A stretch of 5,551 nucleotides of DNA from assembly GCA_021812825.1 (NCBI GenBank), contig JAKAMO010000150.1:1-5551 (forward strand), read 5' to 3'. Below, piece by piece: positions 1 through 5,132 of the stretch. Positions within the stretch are counted from its first letter, which is position 1. Each line of letters begins with the position of its first letter. Source of the stretch: a bacterium. GTDB lineage: Bacteria > Elusimicrobiota > Elusimicrobia > Elusimicrobiales > UBA9959. The notes below the pieces were generated by a model. That model worked only from the letters and a program-made list of their open reading frames with translations. It was not told where the DNA came from and searched no databases. The translations under genes were made by a program, and so were the position numbers.

Positions 1-608
1 GGAAGGTCTTCATCGTAAGGGACGCCGAGGCAATGGGCGGCCAGGCCCAGAACGCCCTGCTGAAGACGCTGGAGGAGCCGCCGCCCGGCACCGTGGTCAT
101 AATGACGGTCCACCGCAAAACCTCGCTGATCTCCACCATCCTGTCGCGCTCAAGCCTGATGGATTTCTCGCCGCTTCCCGCGGCCGTCCTGCGGGACCTG
201 CTGCGAACGCAGGGGGCCGAGCCCTCCCAAGCCGATTCCCTGGCGGCGCTGGGCGCGGGCTCCATGGAAAAGGCCGCCGAAGCCGCCTCCTTCCTGAAGC
301 GCGTCTCCGCCCTTCACCCCGGCGATCCCGCCCGGGCGTTCAAGTTCGCGGCAGGCCTGCCAAGGGACAGCCACAAGGCCAGGGAAGAGGTCAAGACGCT
401 GCTGGACCTGCTGCTCTCCCGTGCCCGCCTGGCCTGGAGGAAGGCGGACGGCCCGGCGAAGGCGAGGCTGACCGCGCTGCTGCGGCGCACCCTTGAACTG
501 CGGCGCATGTCGGAAAGGAACGTCTCCTACTCCCTGCTGCTGGAGACCGCCCTGCTGGAAAGCGAGCGTGCCGGCATCGCCCTGGAAGACCTGATAAACC
601 GCGGGTGA
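1..608 (+). CDS. holB: DNA polymerase III delta' subunit, C-terminal part (5' end outside the window)
   Basis: This is the 3' part of a clamp-loader gene. The frame is open from base 3, giving about 201 residues and ending at TGA 606-608. Delta' is the structural subunit of the clamp loader that places the sliding clamp on DNA. The visible start (KVFIVRDAEAM) corresponds to the Walker B region. It reads RDAE where ATP-hydrolysing DnaX proteins have an acidic DExH-type motif, which favours delta' over DnaX. The hallmark QAQNALLKTLEEPPPGT follows at about 42-92. The clamp-loader SRC motif, which carries the arginine finger, reads Ser-Arg-Ser at 144-152, so the arginine is kept and the cysteine is lost. 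The remainder is helical and rich in Leu, Ala and Arg, as expected for the C-terminal collar domain. The P-loop is off-window. The stop overlaps the metG start. The family assignment is firm; delta' rather than DnaX is very likely. Confidence 0.9.
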   Translation, partial: KVFIVRDAEAMGGQAQNALLKTLEEPPPGTVVIMTVHRKTSLISTILSRSSLMDFSPLPAAVLRDLLRTQGAEPSQADSLAALGAGSMEKAAEAASFLKRVSALHPGDPARAFKFAAGLPRDSHKAREEVKTLLDLLLSRARLAWRKADGPAKARLTALLRRTLELRRMSERNVSYSLLLETALLESERAGIALEDLINRG

Positions 609-616
609 GCTTTTTG
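603..616 (+). promoter_or_regulatory. Start-deciding region of metG: GTG 605 versus TTG 614
   Basis: GTG at 605-607 lies in a 4-bp overlap with the holB stop. It has only a distant purine stretch (GGAAG, 584-588) as a possible ribosome binding site, so it would rely on coupling to holB translation. TTG at 614-616 has GGGTGA (603-608) five bases upstream. It would give an N-terminus of MKTKKFYITTP, closer to the short N-termini usual for this family. The sequence alone does not settle the choice. Confidence 0.4.
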
Positions 617-2119
617 AAGACTAAAAAGTTTTACATAACCACCCCCCTCTACTGCGTGAACGCCAAGCCGCACCTGGGCCACGCCTATACCACGCTGGCC
701 GCCGACGTGCTGGCCCGGCACCTGCGCTCCCGCGACATCCCGGTGCATTTCCAGACCGGCACCGACGAGCACGGGGCCAACATAGAGCGGGCGGCTTTGG
801 AACGGGGGATGGAGCCGAAGGCCTGGTGCGACGCCGTCTCAAGGGAGTTCCGCTCGCTCTGGAAGAAGCTGGACGTCAGGTACGACCATTTCATCCGCAC
901 CACCGACCTCTCGCACGAGACGGCGGTCCAGGCCGTGTTCGAGAAGCTGCTCAAGACCGGCGACATCTACCCGGGCTCCTACGAGGGCATGTACTGCGCC
1001 TCGTGCGAGAGCTTCTACGAGGAAAGCGACCTCAAGGCCGGGCTTTGCCCAGTCCACGGCCGCCCGGCCGAAAAGGTCAGCGAGGAGACCTATTTCTTCA
1101 GGCTCTCAAAATACGAGGGGGCGCTGCTCGGGCATTACGCGAAGCATCCGGACTTCCTCTCGCCGCGCCACCGCGCGCAGGAGATGATCAATTTCGTGAA
1201 GTCCGGCCTGCGGGACATCGCGGTGTCCAGGACGAAGGTACGCTGGGGCGTGCCGCTGCGTTCAGCGCCGGGCCATACGGTCTACGTCTGGTTCGACGCG
1301 CTGCTCAACTACGTCACCGGTCCCGGCTACAACCCTGAGCACGCCGCCCCCGATTTCCGCCAGGTCTGGCCCGCCGACGTGCAGCTGGTCGGCAAGGAGA
1401 TCTTCCGCTTCCACGCTGTCATCTGGCCGGCCATGCTGATGGCGCTGGGCCTAGAGCTGCCGCGCAAGATATACGCGCACGCCTGGTGGACGATAAACGG
1501 CGAGAAGATGTCCAAGTCACGGGGCAACTTCATCAAGGCCGAGGACGTGGTACGCGATTTCGGAGTGGACGCGCTGCGCTATTTCCTGCTGCGGGAGGTG
1601 CCTTTCGGCCAGGACGGGGATTTCTCCCCGGAGGCCCTGAAGCGCCGCTACAACGCCGACCTGGCCAACGACCTGGGCAACCTCTTCTCCCGCATAATGA
1701 GCATGGCGGCCAAGTACCTGGACCACCGCCTGCCGGAAAAGCCCGGCGCCTCTGAGACGTTCAGATCCCTTTCCGAGGCCACGGGGGAGATCGACCGGGC
1801 CCTGGAGGCGCTGCGTTTCGACGAGGCGCTGGGGCTTATCTGGCGCGGGATAGGCAAGCTCAACAGGCTGGTGGACGAAAAGAAGCCGTGGGAGATGGCC
1901 GGGAACGATCTGCCGGGCCTTAAGTCCTTCCTGCACGAGATGATCTGGTGCCTCAGGGTGGTGGCCGGCTGGCTGGACCCGTTCATGCCGGACACGGCCA
2001 GCAAGATGCAGCTGCAGCTCGGGGTCGGGCGCAGTTCCGACGGCACGCCTCCGCAGAAGCTCCCACCGCTGTTCCCGCGCAAACAGGACGGGAAGACCGG
2101 CGACGAAAAGACCAACTGA
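605..2119 (+). CDS. metG: Methionyl-tRNA synthetase (class I, Thermus-type, no C-terminal tRNA-binding domain)
   Basis: This cytoplasmic enzyme charges tRNA-Met with methionine using ATP. All the class I landmarks are visible in 504 residues: ITTPLYCVNAKPHLGH near the N-terminus with the HIGH-type signature HLGH at 23-26, TGTDEHG at 51-57, VYVWFDALLNYV at 226-237 and KMSKS at 301-305. A single zinc knuckle sits at 131-151 with ligands C131, C134, C148 and H151. This Cys-Cys/Cys-His set is what I recall from the Thermus thermophilus enzyme. The anticodon-binding helical domain follows from about 345, with DLGNLFSR at 356-363 and KPWE at 427-430; in this family that Trp contacts the anticodon. 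The chain ends in a short charged tail, so the Trbp111-like dimerisation domain of longer MetRSs is absent. The GTG start overlaps the holB stop (GTGA). An in-frame TTG at 614 is a credible alternative start. Confidence 0.96.
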   Translation: MSFLKTKKFYITTPLYCVNAKPHLGHAYTTLAADVLARHLRSRDIPVHFQTGTDEHGANIERAALERGMEPKAWCDAVSREFRSLWKKLDVRYDHFIRTTDLSHETAVQAVFEKLLKTGDIYPGSYEGMYCASCESFYEESDLKAGLCPVHGRPAEKVSEETYFFRLSKYEGALLGHYAKHPDFLSPRHRAQEMINFVKSGLRDIAVSRTKVRWGVPLRSAPGHTVYVWFDALLNYVTGPGYNPEHAAPDFRQVWPADVQLVGKEIFRFHAVIWPAMLMALGLELPRKIYAHAWWTINGEKMSKSRGNFIKAEDVVRDFGVDALRYFLLREVPFGQDGDFSPEALKRRYNADLANDLGNLFSRIMSMAAKYLDHRLPEKPGASETFRSLSEATGEIDRALEALRFDEALGLIWRGIGKLNRLVDEKKPWEMAGNDLPGLKSFLHEMIWCLRVVAGWLDPFMPDTASKMQLQLGVGRSSDGTPPQKLPPLFPRKQDGKTGDEKTN

Positions 2120-2130
2120 CGGCGTTCCCT

Positions 2131-2212
2131 AAAATCCGCAGAAAACATCGGCGCGATCATCGGCGGTCCTCCCCGATTCCTCCGCTTTCGGCGGCGGGAT
2201 TTTCAGGATTTT
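2131..2212. repeat. Short repeats in the metG-chrB gap: AAAATCC and two copies of GGATTTT; CATCGGCG pair
   Basis: AAAATCC at 2131-2137 is the inverse of GGATTTT, which occurs twice in tandem at 2197-2203 and 2206-2212 with a 9-base period. CATCGGCG also occurs twice directly, at 2146-2153 and 2158-2165, with a 12-base period. The inverted pair could close a large stem around the terminator hairpin, or the repeats could be protein-binding sites just upstream of the promoter. They are short and may be chance. Confidence 0.3.
2175..2203 (+). terminator. Probable intrinsic terminator of the holB-metG operon
   Basis: CCGC (2182-2185) pairs with GCGG (2191-2194) around a TTTCG loop. After one T-C mismatch the stem continues through CC/GG and ATT/GAT-type pairs, allowing G-U wobbles, out to about 2175 and 2201. 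A short T run (2200-2203) follows directly, with another T run at 2209-2212. It starts 55 bp after the metG stop and precedes the next promoter, the expected place for a terminator. The T run is short, so efficiency may be modest. Confidence 0.55.
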
Positions 2213-2215
2213 GCG

Positions 2216-2243
2216 GCTGAACGCGGCCGGTTTTATCTATAAT
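2216..2243 (+). promoter_or_regulatory. Candidate sigma70-type promoter for the chrB-domain / MFS / propeller unit
   Basis: A perfect TATAAT -10 box lies at 2238-2243 in an AT-rich island (2231-2250) that stands out in otherwise GC-rich DNA. No good -35 is present. GCTGAA at 2216-2221 has a 16-base spacer but poor consensus match, and TTGCGG at 2211-2216 is better but 21 bases away. A weak -35 with a perfect -10 would fit a promoter needing an activator. The predicted transcript would start near 2250, giving a leader of about 100 nt. Confidence 0.55.
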
Positions 2244-2251
2244 AAGAAAAA

Positions 2252-2276
2252 CCTGGCGTCTTTTTGCGAAGCCAGG
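2252..2276 (+). promoter_or_regulatory. Leader hairpin 1 (CCTGGC / GCCAGG)
   Basis: CCTGGC (2252-2257) pairs perfectly with GCCAGG (2271-2276). Two further inner pairs (TC 2259-2260 with GA 2268-2269) are possible after a G-A mismatch, leaving a T-rich loop. It lies at or immediately after the predicted transcription start. It is followed by mixed sequence without a T run, so it is not a terminator on this strand. It could stabilise the 5' end of the mRNA or take part in leader regulation. Confidence 0.4.
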
Positions 2277-2286
2277 CAGATGTTCT

Positions 2287-2326
2287 CCCCCGCCCTGCGG
2301 GCGGCGGGGGCAGTCTTCGGGCGGGG
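2287..2326 (+). promoter_or_regulatory. Leader hairpin 2 with an alternative pairing partner
   Basis: CCCCCGCC (2287-2294) pairs perfectly over 8 bp with GGCGGGGG (2303-2310). The same left arm, as CCCCGCCC (2288-2295), can instead pair over 8 bp with GGGCGGGG (2319-2326), so the two folds exclude each other. No T run follows, so this is not an ordinary intrinsic terminator. The second fold ends 9 bases before the Shine-Dalgarno sequence. A switch is conceivable, but GC-rich low-complexity DNA makes such pairings easily by chance. Confidence 0.35.
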
Positions 2327-2335
2327 CGGGATCGC

Positions 2336-2343
2336 GGAGGAGG
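2336..2343 (+). promoter_or_regulatory. Strong ribosome binding site of the chrB-domain gene
   Basis: GGAGGAGG lies six bases before the ATG at 2350. It is the best Shine-Dalgarno match in the window. It fixes the start of the 142-aa protein and suggests high translation of the first gene of the unit. Confidence 0.8.
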
Positions 2344-2349
2344 CGGTTC

Positions 2350-2778
2350 ATGAAATGGATAACGCGAGCGCACGTGCACGTGGACAGGGTGGCCTGCCCG
2401 TGGCTTATAAAGAGGTTCATAGATTCCGAGGCCGAGTTCCTCTTCGTAGCGGCCTCGGCGGTGGAGGAGACCGCCGCCAAGCTCGGCGCCGTCCCGTTCG
2501 ATATTGAAGGCGCGGAGCTGGGCCACCACGGCGACAGGTGCACTTTCTGGGCGCTGATCGGCAAGTACGGCCTGAAGGACCCGGCCCTGCTGAAGCTGGC
2601 GGAGGTGGTGAACGCGGCCGACACGGGCAGGCCGCAGGCGCATCCTTACGCCCCTGGCCTGGAAGCGGCCTCGAGGGGCTTCTCGCTGATGTTCCCCGAC
2701 GACGGAGAGAACCTGCGCAGGCAGTTCGCGGTCTACGACGCGCTCTACGCCTGCCTTAAGACCGAAGCCGGCAGATGA
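2350..2778 (+). CDS. Stand-alone ChrB C-terminal-type domain protein
   Basis: The 142 residues match the ChrB C-terminal domain family (as I know it, Pfam ChrB_C), found in chromate-resistance loci. The family signatures are clear: KWITRAHVHVDRVACPWLI (2-20) with Cys16, KRFID (21-25), FDIEGAELGHHGDRCTF (50-66) with His59, His60 and Cys64, the AADTGRP segment (89-95) and YDALYA (129-134). The conserved Cys and His residues suggest metal or oxyanion handling, but this is inferred. Full ChrB regulators are about 300 aa with an extra N-terminal part. That part is missing here, so DNA binding is unlikely. No signal peptide or membrane segment is visible, so it should be cytoplasmic. It heads the unit, and its TGA overlaps the ATG of the MFS gene (ATGA), implying translational coupling. 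Family membership is confident; biochemical function and link to chromate are not. Confidence 0.88.
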   Translation: MKWITRAHVHVDRVACPWLIKRFIDSEAEFLFVAASAVEETAAKLGAVPFDIEGAELGHHGDRCTFWALIGKYGLKDPALLKLAEVVNAADTGRPQAHPYAPGLEAASRGFSLMFPDDGENLRRQFAVYDALYACLKTEAGR

Positions 2779-3941
2779 GCCTGGACAGGCCCTTCAAGAA
2801 CCTCGCCATACTCCTGTCGGCCGCCGTCTTCATAGAGTTGGGCGAGAAGATGGGGGAACGCTTCCTGCCGCTCTACATAACGGCGCTCGGCGGCACCGTA
2901 CTCGCCGTGGGGTTCCTGAACGCCGCCGACAACCTGCTCAGCGCCGTCTACTCGCTGCCCGGCGGCTGGCTGAGCGACACGCTGGGCTACAGGAGATCCC
3001 TCGTCCTCTTCAATCTCGCCGCCATAGCCGGCTACCTGGTGGTAATTCTCTTCCCTTCGTGGAAGGCCGCGCTGTTGGGCGCGGTGTTTTTCATCTCGTG
3101 GTCGGCGGTCTCGCTGCCGGCCATCATGAGCGCCATCGCCCGCCTGCTGCCGTTCCACAAGCGCACGCTGGGCGTCTCGCTGCATTCTCTGGCCAGGCGC
3201 GTGCCGATGGCGCTGGGGCCCGTGCTGGGCGGCTTCTGCGTGCAGTACTACGGCGAGCGGGACGGCGTGCGGCTGGCCTTCGGCTTCGCCCTGGCGCTGG
3301 CCGTCATCGCGCTCTTCCTGCAGCATTATTTCCTGGAGCACGTGGAGACGCCGGCGCCGGGGACGGGCGGCGCCGGCCCGCTGCGCGTCCTGCGCGCGGC
3401 CGGGCCCAGGCTCCGGCGCCTGCTCGCAGCCGACATCCTGATAAGGTTCTGCGAACAGATCCCGTACGCCTTCGTCGTCATCTGGTGCGTAAGGGACGCG
3501 AAGATCAGCCCTGTCGACTTCGGCCTGCTGACCGCCCTGGAGATGGCCGTGGCCGTGCTTATCTACCTCCCGGTCGCGAAGATGGTGGAGAGGACCGGCC
3601 GGAAAAAGCCGTTCATAGCCGCCACCTTCGCTTTCTTCACGGCGTTCCCGCTGGCGCTGCTGTTCTCCAGAACCCTGCCCGCCATGGCGGCGGCCTTCGC
3701 CGTGCGCGGTCTCAAGGAGTTCGGAGAGCCCGCCCGCAAGGCCCTGATCCTTGACCTCTCCCCGGAGAACGGCCGAGCCGGCGCCTACGGGGCCTATTAT
3801 TTCGTCAGGGACGCGGTTGTGGCGCTGGCGGCGTTAGGGGGCGGGCTCCTCTGGGAAGCGTCTCCCCGGGCTAACCTGCTGACGGCCTTCGCCTTCGGCG
3901 TGCTTGGCACCTCCTATTTCCTGCTCCGCTGCGAAGAGTGA
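2775..3941 (+). CDS. MFS transporter, 12-helix type, coupled to the ChrB-domain gene
   Basis: This is a 388-residue integral membrane protein with the length and helix pattern of a major facilitator: about six hydrophobic segments to residue 187, a hydrophilic central loop (190-216) rich in Gly, Pro and Arg, then six more to 384. The MFS motif A is present in the loop between helices 2 and 3 (GGWLSDTLGYRRS, 63-75), with its degenerate second copy VAKMVERTGRKKP at 267-279. RRVPMALGPVLGG (141-153) resembles the helix 5 motif C region of exporters. Acidic residues sit in the first helix region (E21, E24, E28). The ATG overlaps the preceding stop by 4 bp and lacks a good ribosome binding site of its own, so translation probably depends on the upstream gene. 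The substrate cannot be read from the sequence. Drug, metal or oxyanion efflux are all possible, and the gene context favours an inorganic substrate. Confidence 0.88.
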   Translation: MSLDRPFKNLAILLSAAVFIELGEKMGERFLPLYITALGGTVLAVGFLNAADNLLSAVYSLPGGWLSDTLGYRRSLVLFNLAAIAGYLVVILFPSWKAALLGAVFFISWSAVSLPAIMSAIARLLPFHKRTLGVSLHSLARRVPMALGPVLGGFCVQYYGERDGVRLAFGFALALAVIALFLQHYFLEHVETPAPGTGGAGPLRVLRAAGPRLRRLLAADILIRFCEQIPYAFVVIWCVRDAKISPVDFGLLTALEMAVAVLIYLPVAKMVERTGRKKPFIAATFAFFTAFPLALLFSRTLPAMAAAFAVRGLKEFGEPARKALILDLSPENGRAGAYGAYYFVRDAVVALAALGGGLLWEASPRANLLTAFAFGVLGTSYFLLRCEE

Positions 3942-3984
3942 GCCGGACCTGGCGGCGCGGCCGGTCTGCGCACCTGGAAGGAAT

Positions 3985-3990
3985 GGAAGA
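3985..3990 (+). promoter_or_regulatory. Ribosome binding site choosing ATG 3997 for the propeller gene
   Basis: GGAAGA lies six bases before ATG 3997, with another purine run GGAAGGAA at 3976-3983. The frame stays open upstream to a TTG at 3904, but that start lies inside the MFS gene and has no reason to be used. ATG 4015 is a second in-frame choice with AAGGAA at 4005-4010 only four bases upstream. ATG 3997 also gives a sensible signal peptide. Confidence 0.65.
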
Positions 3991-3996
3991 TACTGC

Positions 3997-5130
3997 ATGA
4001 AATTAAGGAAAGGTATGTCCGCCGGAAGATATCACTCAGGATGCGGCGTGCCGGGCCTTGTACGCGCCGCCGCGTTCCTGCCGCTGCTGCTGTCCTCGCA
4101 ACTCAACGCTCACCCTGCGTCGTTCGCGGAGAGGGCCGCGGAACTCGGGCTGGAGCATGTCGAGGACGTTCCCCTTTCCGGAGGCGTCTCGCGCTTCGAT
4201 TATCAGAGCATTGACGAGGGCAGGCGCAGACTTTACATCTCACACCTCGGGGCGGACCTGGTGACGGTAGTGGACATGGATTCCGGAAAAGTGGTGGCGG
4301 ACATCCGCGATATTCCCAGGCCGCACGGGATACTCGCGGTGCCCGGGCTTGGCCGGGTCTACGTCTCGGCGACCGGCAGGGACCAGTTATACGTCATTGA
4401 CGAAAATTCCCTGAAAGTGACGGCGAAGATCCCCGCCGGCCGCTATCCCGACGGGATCGCTTTCGTCCCGGAGCTGAAGCGTCTCTTCGTTTCGGACGAG
4501 ACCGGCGGAACGGTAGCAGTGATAGACGCGCCCGGGGAGAAGCTGCTGAAGAAAATAGCTATCGGCGGCGAGGTCGGGAATACCCATTACGACCCGGTTT
4601 CGGGCCTCGTCTATTCAACCAACCAGACCAACGACGTGCTGGTCGCGATAGACCCGCGGAAGATGAAGGTCCTGGGCCGCTATAAGCTGTCCGGCTGCGC
4701 CGGGGCGCACGGCTTTTACATAGACGCACCGAGCCGTTACGCGTTCGTCACTGGGGAGGACAACGCCTCCTACGTGGTATTCGATTTGGAGAAGAAGGAG
4801 ATAATAGCGCGGGGAAGGACCGGGGCTTCCCCGGACGTTCTCGCGTTCGACGGCGGCTCGCGCCGGCTTTACGTAGCTTCAGAAAGCGGTGTGGCGTCGC
4901 TTTTCATACTACAGAGCGGCAAAGTCAGAAAGGCCGGCGAGGCGTTTTTCGCGCCGCACGCGCATACGGTGAGCGTGGACCGGGAGACCCGACGGGTGTT
5001 TTTTCCTTTAGAGAACGTAGACGGAAGACCCGTTCTTCGCATTATGAAGGAAGTGCGGAGGGACGACGCGCGGCCGCGAAAAGAAAAGCCCGGGGAATCC
5101 CGGGCCCTTTCATCCCCCGCCGGGAACTGA
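3997..5130 (+). CDS. Exported YncE/YVTN-type beta-propeller protein
   Basis: The protein has 377 residues from ATG 3997. A long basic n-region is followed by a hydrophobic stretch (AAAFLPLLLSS, 24-34) and a likely signal peptidase site near LNA-HP (38/39), so it is predicted to be exported. From about residue 64 to 350 it consists of repeats of roughly 40 residues of the YVTN type: GRRRLYISHLG, GRVYVSATGRDQLYVID, KRLFVSDETGGTVAVID, GLVYSTNQTNDVLVAID, RYAFVTGEDNASYVVFD, RRLYVASESGVASLF and RRVFFPLEN. This is about seven blades and fits one propeller. HG at 110-111, GCAGAHGF at 233-240 and PHAHTVSVD at 320-328 place His/Cys residues at blade tops, possible ligand sites. The last 27 residues are charged and propeller-unlike. 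They are encoded by DNA that also forms a terminator hairpin. The gene sits 55 bp after the MFS gene on the same strand, so co-transcription is likely. No enzymatic activity can be assigned. Confidence 0.85.
   Translation: MKLRKGMSAGRYHSGCGVPGLVRAAAFLPLLLSSQLNAHPASFAERAAELGLEHVEDVPLSGGVSRFDYQSIDEGRRRLYISHLGADLVTVVDMDSGKVVADIRDIPRPHGILAVPGLGRVYVSATGRDQLYVIDENSLKVTAKIPAGRYPDGIAFVPELKRLFVSDETGGTVAVIDAPGEKLLKKIAIGGEVGNTHYDPVSGLVYSTNQTNDVLVAIDPRKMKVLGRYKLSGCAGAHGFYIDAPSRYAFVTGEDNASYVVFDLEKKEIIARGRTGASPDVLAFDGGSRRLYVASESGVASLFILQSGKVRKAGEAFFAPHAHTVSVDRETRRVFFPLENVDGRPVLRIMKEVRRDDARPRKEKPGESRALSSPAGN
5079..5110 (-). terminator. Intrinsic terminator for the - strand pssA gene, embedded in the 3' coding end of the propeller gene
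   Basis: GCCCGGG (5088-5094) pairs perfectly over 7 bp with CCCGGGC (5099-5105) around a 4-base loop. Read on the - strand, the stem is followed by TTTTCTTTT (complement of 5079-5087), a textbook intrinsic terminator 23-54 bases beyond the pssA stop. Read on the + strand it is followed only by CCTTT (5106-5110), so it would be weak for the propeller gene, which is still coding there. It may act in both directions between the converging genes. Confidence 0.75.
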
Positions 5131-5132
5131 GC

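Noticed and set aside
826..1338. 170-codon + strand frame inside metG
   Set aside because: It is an out-of-frame reading of conserved MetRS sequence with Arg/Gly-rich composition.
1648..2160. 170-codon - strand frame spanning the end of metG and the gap
   Set aside because: It is almost wholly antisense to metG, with Ser/Arg-rich composition, no domain and no suitable upstream signals.
2287..2310. GC-rich hairpin as an intrinsic terminator or attenuator
   Set aside because: No T run follows on the + strand (CAGTCTTC), so it is listed only as a leader hairpin.
2745..3341. Long open frame on the - strand (198 codons) antisense to the MFS gene
   Set aside because: Its translation is rich in Gln, Arg, Gly and His with no recognisable motif, and it mirrors the GC-rich codons of a well-supported MFS gene.
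3059..3754. 231-codon + strand frame inside the MFS gene
   Set aside because: It is a shifted frame of the transporter: Arg/Ala/Gly-rich, low complexity, no ribosome binding site and no family resemblance.
3989..3994. GATACT as a -10 box for a separate propeller-gene promoter
   Set aside because: It lies only two bases before the start codon and overlaps the ribosome binding site, with no -35 upstream.
3904..3996. N-terminal extension of the propeller gene back to TTG 3904
   Set aside because: It would overlap the MFS gene, add a non-signal-like segment before the signal peptide, and lacks a ribosome binding site. ATG 3997 has one.
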